Assembly: GCA_907165065.1 (NCBI GenBank)
Contig: OU015541.1
Span: 11,108,501 to 11,172,500 of the forward strand
Direction of reading: 5' to 3'
DNA from: Caprimulgus europaeus
Taxonomy: Eukaryota; Chordata; Aves; Caprimulgiformes; Caprimulgidae
DNA length: 64,000 bases
Position numbers and translations under genes: made by a program. The first letter of the stretch is position 1, and each line of letters opens with the position of its first letter. Of this stretch, positions 58,001 to 64,000 are shown one piece after another. The notes below the pieces were generated by a model that did no database searches, had not been told where the DNA came from, and worked only from the letters and a program-made list of their open reading frames with translations.

Positions 58001-59589
58001 GTGGATATATATTAATCTAAATATGTATAGACATAAGTGCAGATATTAATATATAAATATATAGATGTATATGAAATTACAGGACTCCTATAATATTTCT
58101 GTACAAATTGACCAGTTAAGCTTCCAAACTTTCTAAAGTGATGCTGTCCACCTTTCTGGAATTGTCTACACTATTTTTTAGTGGTGGTTTTTTTTTTTTC
58201 TCCCTTTCTTTAATGTGGGATTTTATTTTATTTAAAAAGCCCCACCCAACAAGGTAAAGTTATATCATTAAAATAGCAAGGAAAGAAATAAAGACTGATC
58301 TTAAAATGGATGCAGCAGATTCTTTTAAAGAGCAACATGTTGCAATCACCTTTCATTTTAGGGGAAGGGAGGGATTCCCTGAAAGGAACAGTGAGCAGTG
58401 GGGGGGAGGGAGGCTGCGATTATAAAAAAAAGGCTTGGGGATTTATTTTAGTTAAAAACTTTGCTTTCCCCTCGGTTAAGAAGGGGCTGGGGACCGGGGA
58501 TCGCCACTCGGTGCCTCTGCAGAAGGCTCCGCTCCGGCAGCTCGGGGAGGAGGAGAAGGAGAGAAAGCCACACAGAGAGAGGAGAAAAAGAAAATGGCGC
58601 AGAGACTAAGTCCCGACCGTCGACAAGGCGACTTTCCAGGGAAGAATCGGGGCCCAAAGGGGACCCCGGGAGAACGGATGTGCTCGGATCGGGGGCCTCC
58701 GGTGCCCCCCCTAGGGGAAGGGGGGGTCTGGGGGGGCCGAGACCGCCGGGAAAGGGGCGCTTTTGGCAGCTCGATGGGAACAATGGGGCCGGTGAGCGAG
58801 GAGCCGGGACTTAGTCTCTGGGACGCCATGTCTGTGCGCGGCCGGCGCGGCGAGGCGAGGGGCGCGCCGGGGCCACACTCACCGTTCGCTCGGAAATCCG
58901 CCTCGATCTGCGGGGAGAGGAGACAGGGAGAGACCGTGAAAAACGCCGTTCCCACGGGGAATTTTTTTTTTTCTTTTTTTTTTTTTGGGGGGGGGTGGGC
59001 CCGCTGGATTTCCCCCCCTTCCTTCATTCTCATTTTCAGGGAAATTAAATATCAAATGAGAAATGACCAGCGCGATGCAGAAGGTGCCCTCCTTGGCGGG
59101 GGGGGGGGGAGAAGCGTCCCCCGGCATCCGCACTGCTTCTGGGGTGCCCCCCCCCCCCCCAAAAAAAAAAGGACAGCTAGGCAGGGGAAGGTGATCAGCC
59201 GCCCCCCTCCCCTTCTCCCAGGCAGTGGAGTCACACACAAGCCCCACTGCCCCCCACCTGGGCAGAAACGGGTCCCGGGGCTGGAGGGGGCTCGGTGGAT
59301 CGGGCACCCCAGCACAACGACTGGGGAATAGGCCGGGCTGACAGGACTCTTCCCAGACGCGTGGGCTACCCCGAGCGGGGGCAGGCAGGGGGCAGCACCA
59401 GGGCACGTCTCCCCTCACTGAGGGTAAAGACAGGGCGGGGGGATCAGCCAGGCCCCCAGAGCCGACCCTGACGGGAAGGACGGATCCCGCAGCCTCGGGG
59501 CCGAGTGGCCGGGGTCCCCCGGGAGCGGGTCCCCGCGGGCAGTGAAGGACGCTCACCTGGGAATCGTTGTGCAGCTGGTCCCCGCTCAT
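449..59589 (-). CDS. TOP1: DNA topoisomerase I (type IB), 5' twelve exons, gene continues left of window
   Basis: Nuclear enzyme that relaxes supercoils by nicking one strand through a 3'-phosphotyrosine link and letting the DNA rotate. It acts in transcription and replication. The coding join on the minus strand is 59557-59589, 58883-58907, 29007-29109, 17693-17819, 16938-16996, 14092-14187, 12742-12817, 11647-11744, 6455-6570, 2986-3107, 2157-2279 and 449-636: 1166 nt, 388 codons plus 2 bases. Every junction is GT-AG and phases fit without a break. The product matches vertebrate TOP1 throughout: a Lys/His/Asp/Glu-rich N-terminal domain (about 1-200), a Trp-rich junction (W204, W206, W207), and the start of the core with the FRGRG loop at 362-366. 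By my count it is one residue longer than human TOP1 over this stretch. The start is the MSGD ATG; no other ATG lies in the roughly 170 nt upstream. Human catalytic residues R488, K532, R590, H632 and Y723 fall in exons outside the window. Confidence 0.97.
994..1047. repeat. (TAT)n microsatellite, 18 perfect units
   Basis: An uninterrupted 54-bp run of the trinucleotide TAT/ATT. Its purity suggests a variable-length locus. The Ile-rich ORF reading through it is an artefact. Confidence 0.98.
1663..1719. repeat. T/G-rich low-complexity tract
   Basis: TTTTTTTG, GTTTG and GGTT units ending in a run of 13 T. On the TOP1 sense strand it reads as A/C-rich. Confidence 0.85.
2157..2279 (-). CDS. TOP1: TOP1 exon 11 (residues 286-326)
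   Basis: Reads [20 protein letters not shown], then [21 protein letters not shown], the helical part of the cap. Human has N for S in MTNEEK, NI for ST, Q for H in DFTQM and L for the final Q. The acceptor is caag and the donor CAG|gtacca; it is 41 codons, phase 0 at both ends. Confidence 0.97.
2280..2985 (-). other. TOP1: TOP1 intron 10
   Basis: A 706-bp intron between exons 10 and 11. Short ORFs on both strands show no recognisable similarity; nothing else seen. Confidence 0.9.
2986..3107 (-). CDS. TOP1: TOP1 exon 10 (residues 245-285)
   Basis: Completes the split Gly and reads [20 protein letters not shown], then [20 protein letters not shown]. It belongs to the cap of the core domain. 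The only clear change from human here is T for P in KLSPK. The acceptor is gtag and the donor AAG|gtgtgt, phase 0. Confidence 0.97.
4638..4671. repeat. A-rich tract (A12, AAAG units)
   Basis: Twelve A residues followed by GAAAG and A-run units. No retrotransposon body that I recognise lies upstream of the tail. Confidence 0.9.
5765..5900 (-). repeat. Possible ancient CR1/L3-like LINE 3' fragment (degenerate)
   Basis: Plus-strand words such as CACAGGACT, GGTCATCAAG and TCTCCAGC resemble the reverse complement of the 3' region of old amniote CR1/L3 elements (pattern: ggactRgaaggga..ggtcatc..agtcc). Edges are uncertain and no target-site copies are visible. Only word-level similarity was judged by eye. 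Confidence 0.35.
6455..6570 (-). CDS. TOP1: TOP1 exon 9 (residues 206-245), start of core domain
   Basis: Encodes [20 protein letters not shown], then [19 protein letters not shown] with the last Gly split. This stretch agrees with human TOP1 as I recall it and opens core subdomains I and II (the cap of the clamp). The acceptor is ttaag and the donor G|gtgagt. Confidence 0.97.
6749..6777. repeat. T16-CCT-A10 inverted homopolymer pair
   Basis: Sixteen T, a three-base CCT spacer, then ten A. Transcribed from the minus strand it could form a U/A hairpin close to the exon 9 acceptor (about 180 bp upstream). Confidence 0.9.
7690..7775. repeat. 22-bp GC-rich minisatellite, about 4 copies
   Basis: Units start at 7690, 7712, 7734 and 7756, with core GCAGGGCGACTGCC. 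The first unit differs at a few bases; the fourth is truncated. It is strikingly GC-rich for this AT-rich intron and carries CpG. Confidence 0.95.
7980..8016. repeat. 18-bp tandem duplication
   Basis: The unit TGACCACAGCACTAGACC occurs twice in direct succession (7981-7998 and 7999-8016) with no mismatch. It lies about 200 bp from the 22-bp array. Confidence 0.95.
10482..11071 (-). mobile_element. Solo LTR of an avian endogenous retrovirus
   Basis: About 590 bp, in the same orientation as TOP1. The right edge (5' end of the LTR) reads TGTAGTGGGTC on the minus strand. The left edge reads TGTGGTGGGTTGACC on the plus strand, a repeat start I recognise from neoavian genomes. Ends are TG...CA. 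ACTGG at 10477-10481 recurs at 11072-11076 (six bases if the edge is moved by one). An AATAAA lies at 10801-10806 and a TATTAAA-type signal near 10619-10625, both minus strand. No internal viral region or second LTR was seen, so it is a fossil left by LTR-LTR recombination. A 5-bp site suggests an ERVL-like family and a 6-bp site ERVK-like; the family is not settled. Identical target copies suggest moderate or young age. Confidence 0.86.
11409..11436. repeat. AT-rich (TA)n-like tract
   Basis: An imperfect TATATA run interrupted by one G, in intron 8 about 200 bp upstream of the exon 8 donor in the plus direction. Confidence 0.8.
11647..11744 (-). CDS. TOP1: TOP1 exon 8 (residues 174-206), end of N-terminal domain
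   Basis: Starts [20 protein letters not shown] and ends [13 protein letters not shown], where the second W codon is split. The Trp cluster (W204, W206, then W207 in exon 9) joins the disordered tail to the core. In human TOP1 this hinge affects controlled rotation. The acceptor is ttgcag and the donor TG|gtaact. Confidence 0.96.
11745..12741 (-). other. TOP1: TOP1 intron 7
   Basis: A 997-bp intron. I see no repeat or gene in it. Confidence 0.9.
12742..12817 (-). CDS. TOP1: TOP1 exon 7 (residues 148-173), NLS and SUMO motif
   Basis: Encodes [20 protein letters not shown] followed by [15 protein letters not shown] corresponds to the human segment around residue 150, known for nuclear localisation. 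I-K-T-E (K157) matches human SUMO site K153. The acceptor is ttacag and the donor GAG|gtaatg, phase 0. Confidence 0.96.
12818..14091 (-). other. TOP1: TOP1 intron 6
   Basis: A 1.27-kb intron. Nothing identifiable beyond short chance ORFs. Confidence 0.9.
14092..14187 (-). CDS. TOP1: TOP1 exon 6 (residues 116-148)
   Basis: Reads [20 protein letters not shown], then [15 protein letters not shown] (K121) is the counterpart of human SUMO site K117. KRPRE is a basic patch of nuclear-localisation type. The acceptor is ttgtag and the donor GA|gtaagt; Asp148 is split with exon 7. Confidence 0.96.
14188..16937 (-). other. TOP1: TOP1 intron 5
   Basis: A 2.75-kb intron. No repeat family, RNA gene or credible coding segment recognised. 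Confidence 0.9.
16938..16996 (-). CDS. TOP1: TOP1 exon 5 (residues 97-116)
   Basis: Encodes [20 protein letters not shown], counterpart of human [19 protein letters not shown] and one residue longer there. The I-K-K-E motif (K107) matches the human SUMO site at K103. The acceptor is tttcag and the donor AG|gtaaga; Ser116 is split with exon 6. Exon length is 59 bp. Confidence 0.96.
16997..17692 (-). other. TOP1: TOP1 intron 4
   Basis: A 696-bp intron carrying the short plus-strand CR1 tail at about 17285-17380. Nothing else seen. Confidence 0.9.
17285..17380 (+). mobile_element. CR1 LINE 3' end, 5'-truncated, antisense to TOP1
   Basis: The words GGAACCTGTTTTAGCAG, GGTTGGACTAGA, GAGGTCCCTCCCAACCCC and a terminal TTTGTGATTCTG are the usual order at the 3' end of avian CR1. 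Only about 100 bp is clear; it may extend a little to the left. Several differences from the familiar consensus suggest an older copy. Confidence 0.88.
17693..17819 (-). CDS. TOP1: TOP1 exon 4 (residues 54-96), second KHKDK-rich block
   Basis: Begins by completing Ser54, then reads [15 protein letters not shown] and later [16 protein letters not shown], ending KEEK. It repeats the KHKDKHKD pattern of exon 3, which suggests an old internal duplication or convergent low complexity. The acceptor is ttgcag, the donor AAG|gtagga, and it ends in phase 0. Confidence 0.97.
17820..29006 (-). other. TOP1: TOP1 intron 3
   Basis: An 11.2-kb intron. It has a TA-rich palindromic cluster near 20109-20232, homopolymer A runs (18548, 19531, 27820-27850) and a T-rich stretch near 24009-24034. 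I recognise no gene, RNA or transposon in the rest. Confidence 0.9.
20109..20232. repeat. TA-rich cluster with nested palindromes
   Basis: Alternating TATATA runs punctuated by CAGGGTA / TACCCTG and TCCTGTATA / TATACAGGA pairs. The first pair extends to about a 15-bp stem with a short loop (20123-20159). The second has a roughly 10-bp stem. Prone to cruciform formation and length change. Confidence 0.9.
29007..29109 (-). CDS. TOP1: TOP1 exon 3 (residues 20-54), Lys/His-rich N-terminal domain
   Basis: Encodes the first highly charged block, with KHKDK and HRHKEHKK motifs ending in SKHSNS. It belongs to the disordered N-terminal domain that in mammals carries nuclear-localisation signals and protein-binding sites. 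The acceptor is ttgcag and the donor AG|gtgagg. The last codon (Ser54) is split with exon 4. Confidence 0.97.
30180..30233. repeat. T/G-rich low-complexity tract
   Basis: Runs of T with GTTTG and GGTGGGG, similar in style to the tracts near 1670 and 41563. On the TOP1 sense strand all three read A/C-rich. Confidence 0.85.
32089..32119. repeat. (TTTA)n-type simple repeat
   Basis: Imperfect TTTATTTA units interrupted by a T run. Confidence 0.85.
36754..36775. repeat. (AAAT)n simple repeat
   Basis: About five tandem AAAT units. Confidence 0.85.
40625..40651. repeat. (TA)n microsatellite, about 13 units
   Basis: An uninterrupted dinucleotide TA run in intron 2. Confidence 0.97.
41563..41660. 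repeat. G/T-rich low-complexity block with GTT units
   Basis: GTTGTTGTT units, T runs and G runs over about 100 bp. The glycine/phenylalanine-rich ORF across it is a composition artefact. Confidence 0.9.
44972..45082. repeat. 24-bp minisatellite, 4.6 copies, each unit with an inverted repeat
   Basis: Units start at 44972, 44996, 45020 and 45044, with a partial copy at 45068. The four full units are identical. Each contains CAAGTG and, seven bases on, its complement CACTTG, so a single-stranded unit can fold into a short hairpin. There are no spacers, so it is a plain tandem array. Confidence 0.97.
46523..47020 (-). mobile_element. CR1 LINE, 5'-truncated copy in TOP1 sense orientation
   Basis: About 500 bp covering the end of the reverse-transcriptase ORF and the short 3' tail. 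On the minus strand the frame from about 46867 reads [15 protein letters not shown], then [17 protein letters not shown] and [19 protein letters not shown], the standard CR1 ORF2 C-terminal region. Across these roughly 100 codons no stop interrupts it. The 3' end reads CACTCTGTGATTCT, the CR1 terminal octamer motif. The 5' break is near 47020, where the match to CR1 stops just after ACACAATATT. No clear target-site copies, as usual for CR1. Confidence 0.95.
48716..48746. repeat. T-rich tract with GTTTT units
   Basis: A run of T interrupted by regularly spaced G. Confidence 0.85.
58883..58907 (-). CDS. TOP1: TOP1 exon 2, 25-base microexon (residues 12-20)
   Basis: Reads IEADFRAN plus the first base of the next codon. 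The acceptor is cccgcag and the donor gtgagt. At 25 bases it is very small. It lies 649 bp from exon 1 but 29.8 kb from exon 3, so it is easy for gene finders to miss. Phase is confirmed by joining to exon 3, giving the conserved N-D-S-H. Confidence 0.95.
58962..58996. repeat. T-run followed by G10 tract
   Basis: About 25 T with one C, then ten G and TGGG. On the TOP1 sense strand this reads C-run then A-run, about 55 bp upstream of exon 2, so it forms part of the acceptor's upstream region. Confidence 0.9.
59096..59170. repeat. G12 tract and C-run/A-run tract
   Basis: A run of G at 59098-59110 and, about 38 bp on, a long C run followed directly by ten A. The opposed G and C runs could pair or form G-quadruplex structures, and they are likely sites of sequencing error. 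Confidence 0.88.
59557..59589 (-). CDS. TOP1: TOP1 exon 1 coding part (residues 1-11)
   Basis: Encodes [11 protein letters not shown]; the human form has H in place of Q at position 5. The ATG has G at -3 and is the first ATG of the inferred leader. The donor is CAG|gtgagc and the exon ends in phase 0. It sits inside the CpG island. Confidence 0.96.
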
Positions 59590-59870
59590 GCCGGAGGGCG
59601 CGGGAGGCCTAACGGAGCGGAGCAGGAGGAGAGAGGACAGCTGAGGAGAGGAGAGCAGAACCCAGCCGAGCCGCACAGGCGGGGAAACGCGGAGCCTGGA
59701 CGCGACGGAGAGCGCAGCCCCTGGCTCCACAACGGTTGTGTAACAGACTAAGTCCTGGTTTCGGCGCACTGCGCAGGCGCGGAGTCTTTTAACAGCGGGG
59801 CGGTGCCGAGGCAACGTTCGGCGGAACGTTGGGGCGGGAGCTGGGCAACGGCAATTCGTTAGATTTGCAT
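59590..59870 (-). promoter_or_regulatory. TOP1: TOP1 core promoter and 5' leader
   Basis: On the minus strand a TATA-like GTTAAAAG lies at 59793-59786, which would place initiation near 59757-59765 and give a leader of about 170 nt without an upstream ATG. Around it are GC boxes (59797-59805 and 59831-59838), an NRF1-like CTGCGCAGGCGC at about 59769-59780, a perfect 13-bp palindrome CACAACGGTTGTG (59728-59740) with a Myb-type core, an X-box-like GGTGCCGAGGCAAC (59802-59815) and two AACGTT words (59813-59818, 59825-59830). The start site is inferred; factor names rest on motif resemblance. Confidence 0.7.
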
Positions 59871-60215
59871 CCGAGCCACGCCCCCCGCGCAAGAGCCGGC
59901 GTGATTTGCATACAGACCACGCCCCGCCCGTGTGCTCCTTCCTAACGCAACCGACCCGCTGGGCCCCTCCCCTCGCTTTTTACATATCCGGTCCCGCCTC
60001 TTCCTCCCGCTCCTCCAATCGCGCAGCCAAAGCCGGCCCTCATTTACATGCCCCGCCCCGCCCCACCGCTCCTCTCCTCACCGCTGCAGGATCGCGGTGC
60101 ATTGTGTAAGCCGCCGTACCCCGCTGTGTGCCCAGTGCGCATGCGCTCCATCCTACCCTGCCGGCCGCCGGCTTTATTTGCATCCCAAGCCCCGCCCCTC
60201 GCCCCGCAGGCCCCG
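59863..60215. promoter_or_regulatory. Upstream array of octamer-like ATTTGCAT words paired with GC boxes
   Basis: ATTTGCAT occurs at 59863-59870, 59904-59911 and 60176-60183, and a variant ATTTACAT at 60042-60049. Each is followed within about 15 bp by CGCCCC-type GC boxes. ATTTGCAT is the POU/Oct octamer. A CCAAT (60015-60019) and an NRF1-like TGCGCATGCGC (60136-60146) lie between them. Function is inferred. Confidence 0.65.
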
Positions 60216-60699
60216 CCCCCGCCCGTCAGGGGAGCGATGGCGGCGCCCTGTCGGCGGGGGGGAGGGCGGTGTGAGCAGCGCTGCGGGGCGCGTCCGCCGC
60301 GGATCACCGAGATAACCGGCCCGGTTACACCGTCAGCACCCTGCGAGGCCCCGCAGCACCGGCTAAAGGGGCTGCTGGGTGTCCTTGGGGGCCCTCGGGG
60401 CCTGGCAGGACGCCTGCTCACGGCAGCTGTGCTGCTCCAGCACCGGGGAGCTGGTCATGGCCACGCTTACGGCATCCCGGGCAGTGCCCGGCAGGGTCGC
60501 GGTGTCTGGAAACACGGGCGGTGTCCGTGCTGAACCACCCCGCCTGGATTGTGTGGTCCCTGCAGGTGGGCACCTGGCAGGCTCGGGGCCTGACGGGCCT
60601 GTCTCTGACACCAGCTTTCGGCAGGTGGAACCCTGCGCGCTGGGCTGAGTCACACTCACACTCCTACAGAACCTGTGTAAGCACCGCCCGCCCGGTGTG

Positions 60700-63600
60700 C
60701 AGCCTGATTTCCAGCAGTTCAAAGCTGTCAGTTCCCTTTGACAGGAAAGGAGCTGAGCTGGGTGAGCGGATCTGTCCCGCAGAGAGCGTGAGCGTGTGAC
60801 TGACCCCTCACCAGCCTGTCTACGCCACTGTATCGGGTTGAAACGCAGAGGCTGCAGAGACCACACTGAAATTACACCGTGCTAGGTGCTGTACAGCTGC
60901 CCAGCATCCAGCTAAGAGCGATGCTAAGGAGGGATGCAGATCGGGCAGGGTTGGGCTGACTTGACTTGTTAAAATCAAGGACAACAATGGTGCATTGCAA
61001 ATAAAACCTTTCTGCTTTAAAAAGGGATCAGCCAGCAAGATTTTTCTTCCAGTTTAAAGAGGACCTTTATTTATTTTTTTTTTCTCTCACAAGGAAACAG
61101 GGAGTAAAAAGGAAACAAAAGCTTTATTTTCTTTTAGTTAATGTGAGAATTAATCATGCACCCCCTTAGAAAAACACTCCCCTGCCCCAACCCAAACCTG
61201 AAGACATTTATTTCTGTTCTGCAGCAGCTCTGCTAAAGGGGTTTTCTTTCCCGTGTGCTAAATGGCAGGTTTAGTATGCATGGCTGGTACACGTCTCACA
61301 GGACTGCCTCCAGTCTGCTTGGAGCTTCCATCCTGTGCTGCAGCGCAGACTGTACCTTTCCTCGGCTTCTTTACACAACCGGAGCTTTGATTTGACACTA
61401 AAATAATCTGGCGCTGCCAGGCTATCTGAAGAGATACATCAAAATGTAAGCAGTGACAGCAGCCACCTATTTGCACTGCATATTTATATCCTGTAAAGGG
61501 AAAACTCTGTCACTTACAGTCTTCAGAAGAGGATCTGAGGACTTCCTTTTTTTTTTTTTTTTTACCGAGAGCAGGCAAATATTTCTGGCTCTAGAGCTGT
61601 TTATTATGCAAACTGCTTTAGTCACTGTTAGATTTTTAAAATATAAACATAATGAAAAGGCTGTTTCAGACACCTCTCCCGTTGGAAGAGGTGTTTGCCC
61701 CTAGCTCACAAGAACGAGATGAAAGGGGGGGCTTTGCTCTGGGTTTGAGCCCCTCCTCTCTGCCATCAGAGGCTGTAGGGGCTGTGTCTGCCGATGTGGG
61801 ACAGCCTGGGAGCAGTCTGGCACCTCCAGCTTTCAGCATTAGAAATTCCTAAAAGCCCTTTCTTTGAAGCAGCAATTTCACTGTAAACCTTGCACATCTC
61901 TGTCTCCCCAAGAAGCCTTGCTCAGCCGCAGCCAGCCCCCTTCAGAGGACAGGATCGCCACCTCTTCAGGCAGCTGCCATCTTCACAGGCGTTCACAAGT
62001 GCGTGTCTGGTTGCAAAAGGGAACCTCCAAACTGGCACAGGAGAGGCTCAGAGCTGCGCTGTCTGCAAGAGTCTGCTGACAGCCAGACAGGAGAGATCCC
62101 AATGTCAAGGGACATGCCCGGTTTGTTAGCTCAGGTCATAACGACCGCTCCCATGGCAGCGGTGCCAGATCCATTAGTGACAGGCAAAACCTTGTGCCAC
62201 TGCTGTGAAATACCCCTCTGATGATGAAGGAAACCTCTGGCTGAGACATTCGTACCCAAATCAGGCAGAAGTGTCTCCCAGGGATCAGTTCCCACCTGCT
62301 ATGTTTTGTCTCCAGTCTCCCATAGGTTTAGCTTGGGGCCTCAGTGGAACCTCTGCTCCGCTCTTAGATCCTAAGAGTCAGGGATATATAAAACTTGTTC
62401 AAAAGAATATTAAACTGTAACATCTGTGTGACCACATCTGTTGCAACAAGCTGTATGATTAAAAAAAAAACCCCTCTGATCTCATGGGACCCTCTCCAAA
62501 CCTATAACCTGCACCATGAACACTCCAGGAGTCTGCACCTCCCTCATCCCCTTCCAAGCCTGCACACTTTGTTCCTGGGGAGGTTCTTCCAAAGGAAGGG
62601 AAAGGCCCATATAAGACACACTGCTGCTGCCCCAGCCTTTTCAAAGGCAGAGGCTGGCAGTGAAGTGGTTAACATGCTTGGACCTGCTTCCCTGGCAGGT
62701 CCCAACTGGTCACAACAAGGCTGTGCACACCCCAACAAGACAAATGGGGGAAGTTCACACCTCTGAGTGCTGTTGTCTCTTTCTGTCTCTCCAGGGCTCC
62801 CTGGGACTGCAGTACATCACCATCAGGTTAATGTAGCCTAGGTGATTGCTTGCAAAAAGAAACGGCTGGAAACTACGTGCTTAAATTAAATCATAAATCG
62901 TCCTGGATATAAAACCTCTAGGAAACCCTCCAGTTCTTGATCCTGCGAGGTTTGATTTATTTGGTGTCCTCAGGGCTTCTTTACTGAACTGAGGGTGCCT
63001 TTTCCTGACCAGCTTTGCTGTCCTGCCTCAGGATGGGATCCCACACCTCGCTCCAGCTTGAGTCCCTGCTCTTGCACATGATCCCTAAATATGGGAAAGC
63101 TCCTTGTCAGGCCAGGCTTGTGGCTGTGCTGTGCCTGTGGGGTGGCTTCAGCCTCCACTTCTGCTCTGCTTCTTTCTGGATGCTGGAGCAGAGAGTTGAG
63201 GAGGGCAACAGCTCCCACAGAGCTGCCTCCCTCACGCAGCAGTTGGACCGGTGTCTCTCAGGGGTCTCTGCAGAGGCTTTGTCAAAGGTGACCCCAAAGG
63301 TTGGACACTGCTCCATGCAGCAGAAGCGGGACTTCTGCTTTCCCCGAGCACTGGAGCCAGCACGAGCTCCATGGGACTGTGAGCCCAGGCCAAAACAAGG
63401 CTGTGCTGTCCAGGCCTAAGAAGTTGAAGGTAAATACAAAAGTGAGGCTCTAGGACCAACACAGGACACAAAATCCATATATCCAAACCACTGAACCCTC
63501 CATCACCCTCTCTCCAAGCCATTGCCTTGCTTTTAGCCTCAGGTAAGGCCATTTACATTGTGTTTCTTCAGTTAATTCTCTTATATTCAACTTCATTATA

Positions 63601-64000
63601 AGATGCATTTCAAGTTTGAAAGTGAAACAGATTTGGTAATTAAATACATCCACATCTTGATTTTTTTTTATTACAATATCAAAAGTTCAGGTCTTTTACC
63701 CTCTTTTAGAGTGCAGGAGGAGAAACACAAGGTTGCCATCTCACCCAATTTTATTAGCAATCCCACATATCCAAGTTCACTTGTTTTGTTTTCCTTTATG
63801 TTATCTCATAAGAATTTCTTAATTGTGTTAGAGGCAGCTGCAAGTTTCTAGTACTTCTGTTTTAAGAAATAATAATATATATTAAAAGAAGACTTCTGAA
63901 TATGAAACAAGTGCATTCTGCTAATGAAGAGGTAACAAAAGACCAGTTACAAAACAGATTTAAACACTAAAATCTCATTTTTAAAAGCCTATCATGATTT
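60700..64000. other. 5' flanking DNA of TOP1, no supported gene
   Basis: Composition falls back to ordinary. There are T runs near 61068-61084 and 61549-61563. The ORFs here are under about 135 codons and show no recognisable similarity. No splice-linked chain of conserved coding segments was found on either strand. Confidence 0.75.

Larger units (their letters stand above)
29110..58882 (-). other. TOP1: TOP1 intron 2 (29.8 kb)
   Basis: By far the largest intron, almost half the window. It holds a T/G-rich tract (30180-30233), (TTTA)n near 32090-32118, (AAAT)n near 36755-36775, (TA)n at 40625-40651, a T/G-rich block at 41563-41660, a 24-bp minisatellite at 44972-45082, a CR1 fragment at 46523-47020 and AT-rich DNA near 57990-58075. 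No RNA gene or credible protein-coding segment was found. Its size early in the gene would suit intronic enhancers, but none can be shown from sequence alone. Confidence 0.92.
58908..59556 (-). other. TOP1: TOP1 intron 1 (649 bp, GC-rich)
   Basis: Lies between exon 1 and the 25-base exon 2. It contains T-run/G-run and C-run/A-run tracts at about 58962-58996 and 59096-59170. Long open frames across it reflect scarce stop codons in GC-rich DNA. Confidence 0.92.
58450..60700. promoter_or_regulatory. TOP1: CpG island spanning the TOP1 promoter, exon 1 and exon 2
   Basis: The base composition changes sharply from the AT-rich intron to GC-rich DNA with frequent CpG, many GC boxes and long G or C runs, and drops again past about 60.7 kb. 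CpG-island promoters are normal for housekeeping genes such as TOP1. Edges were judged by eye, not computed. Confidence 0.9.

Noticed and set aside
58461-59331. Several long ORFs on both strands of the CpG island (up to 245 codons on plus, 337 on minus)
   Set aside because: GC-rich DNA has few stops. The peptides are Pro/Gly/Arg-rich, read through homopolymer runs, and the minus-strand one is TOP1 exon 1 continued into intron 1.
63015-63419. 134-codon plus-strand ORF in the 5' flank
   Set aside because: Overlaps comparable ORFs on the other strand and shows no motif; likely chance.

Overview
This is vertebrate nuclear DNA, most likely from a bird. The only gene I can support is the 5' half of TOP1 (DNA topoisomerase I, type IB), on the minus strand. 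Twelve coding exons, all with GT-AG boundaries and a continuous reading phase, run from the start codon at 59589 down to 449. They give 388 complete codons plus two bases of the next. The active-site exons, including the catalytic tyrosine, lie to the left of base 1. The bird assignment rests on the avian-like TOP1 sequence, two CR1 LINE 3' ends with the CR1 terminal octamer motif, and a solo LTR of a type I recognise from neoavian genomes. The species cannot be told.

Layout from the gene's 5' end (right) to left: 60.7-64.0 kb is 5' flanking DNA with no supported gene. 58.45-60.7 kb is a CpG island with the promoter, exon 1 (11 codons), a 649-bp intron 1 and a 25-base exon 2. 29.1-58.9 kb is a very large intron 2 (29.8 kb) with a CR1 fragment, a 24-bp minisatellite and low-complexity tracts. 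17.8-29.0 kb is intron 3. From 17.8 kb to 0.45 kb come exons 4 to 12, separated by introns of 0.7 to 5.1 kb. Intron 4 holds a small antisense CR1 tail. Intron 8 holds the solo LTR and a GC-rich 22-bp minisatellite.

The protein portion present is the disordered, Lys/His/Asp/Glu-rich N-terminal domain (exons 1-8), which directs nuclear and nucleolar targeting and carries three conserved SUMO-type sites. It is followed by the Trp-rich junction and the first part of the DNA-clamping core (exons 8-12), including the DNA-contacting FRGRG loop.

I found no RNA gene, CRISPR array or second protein gene. Small ORFs in the introns and flank look like chance. The points most worth checking are four ATTTGCAT-like octamers, each followed by GC boxes, upstream of TOP1; a possible divergent start at 60237; the hairpin-forming 24-bp array at 44972; and the solo LTR with matching target-site copies. 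I saw no convincing new biological system.
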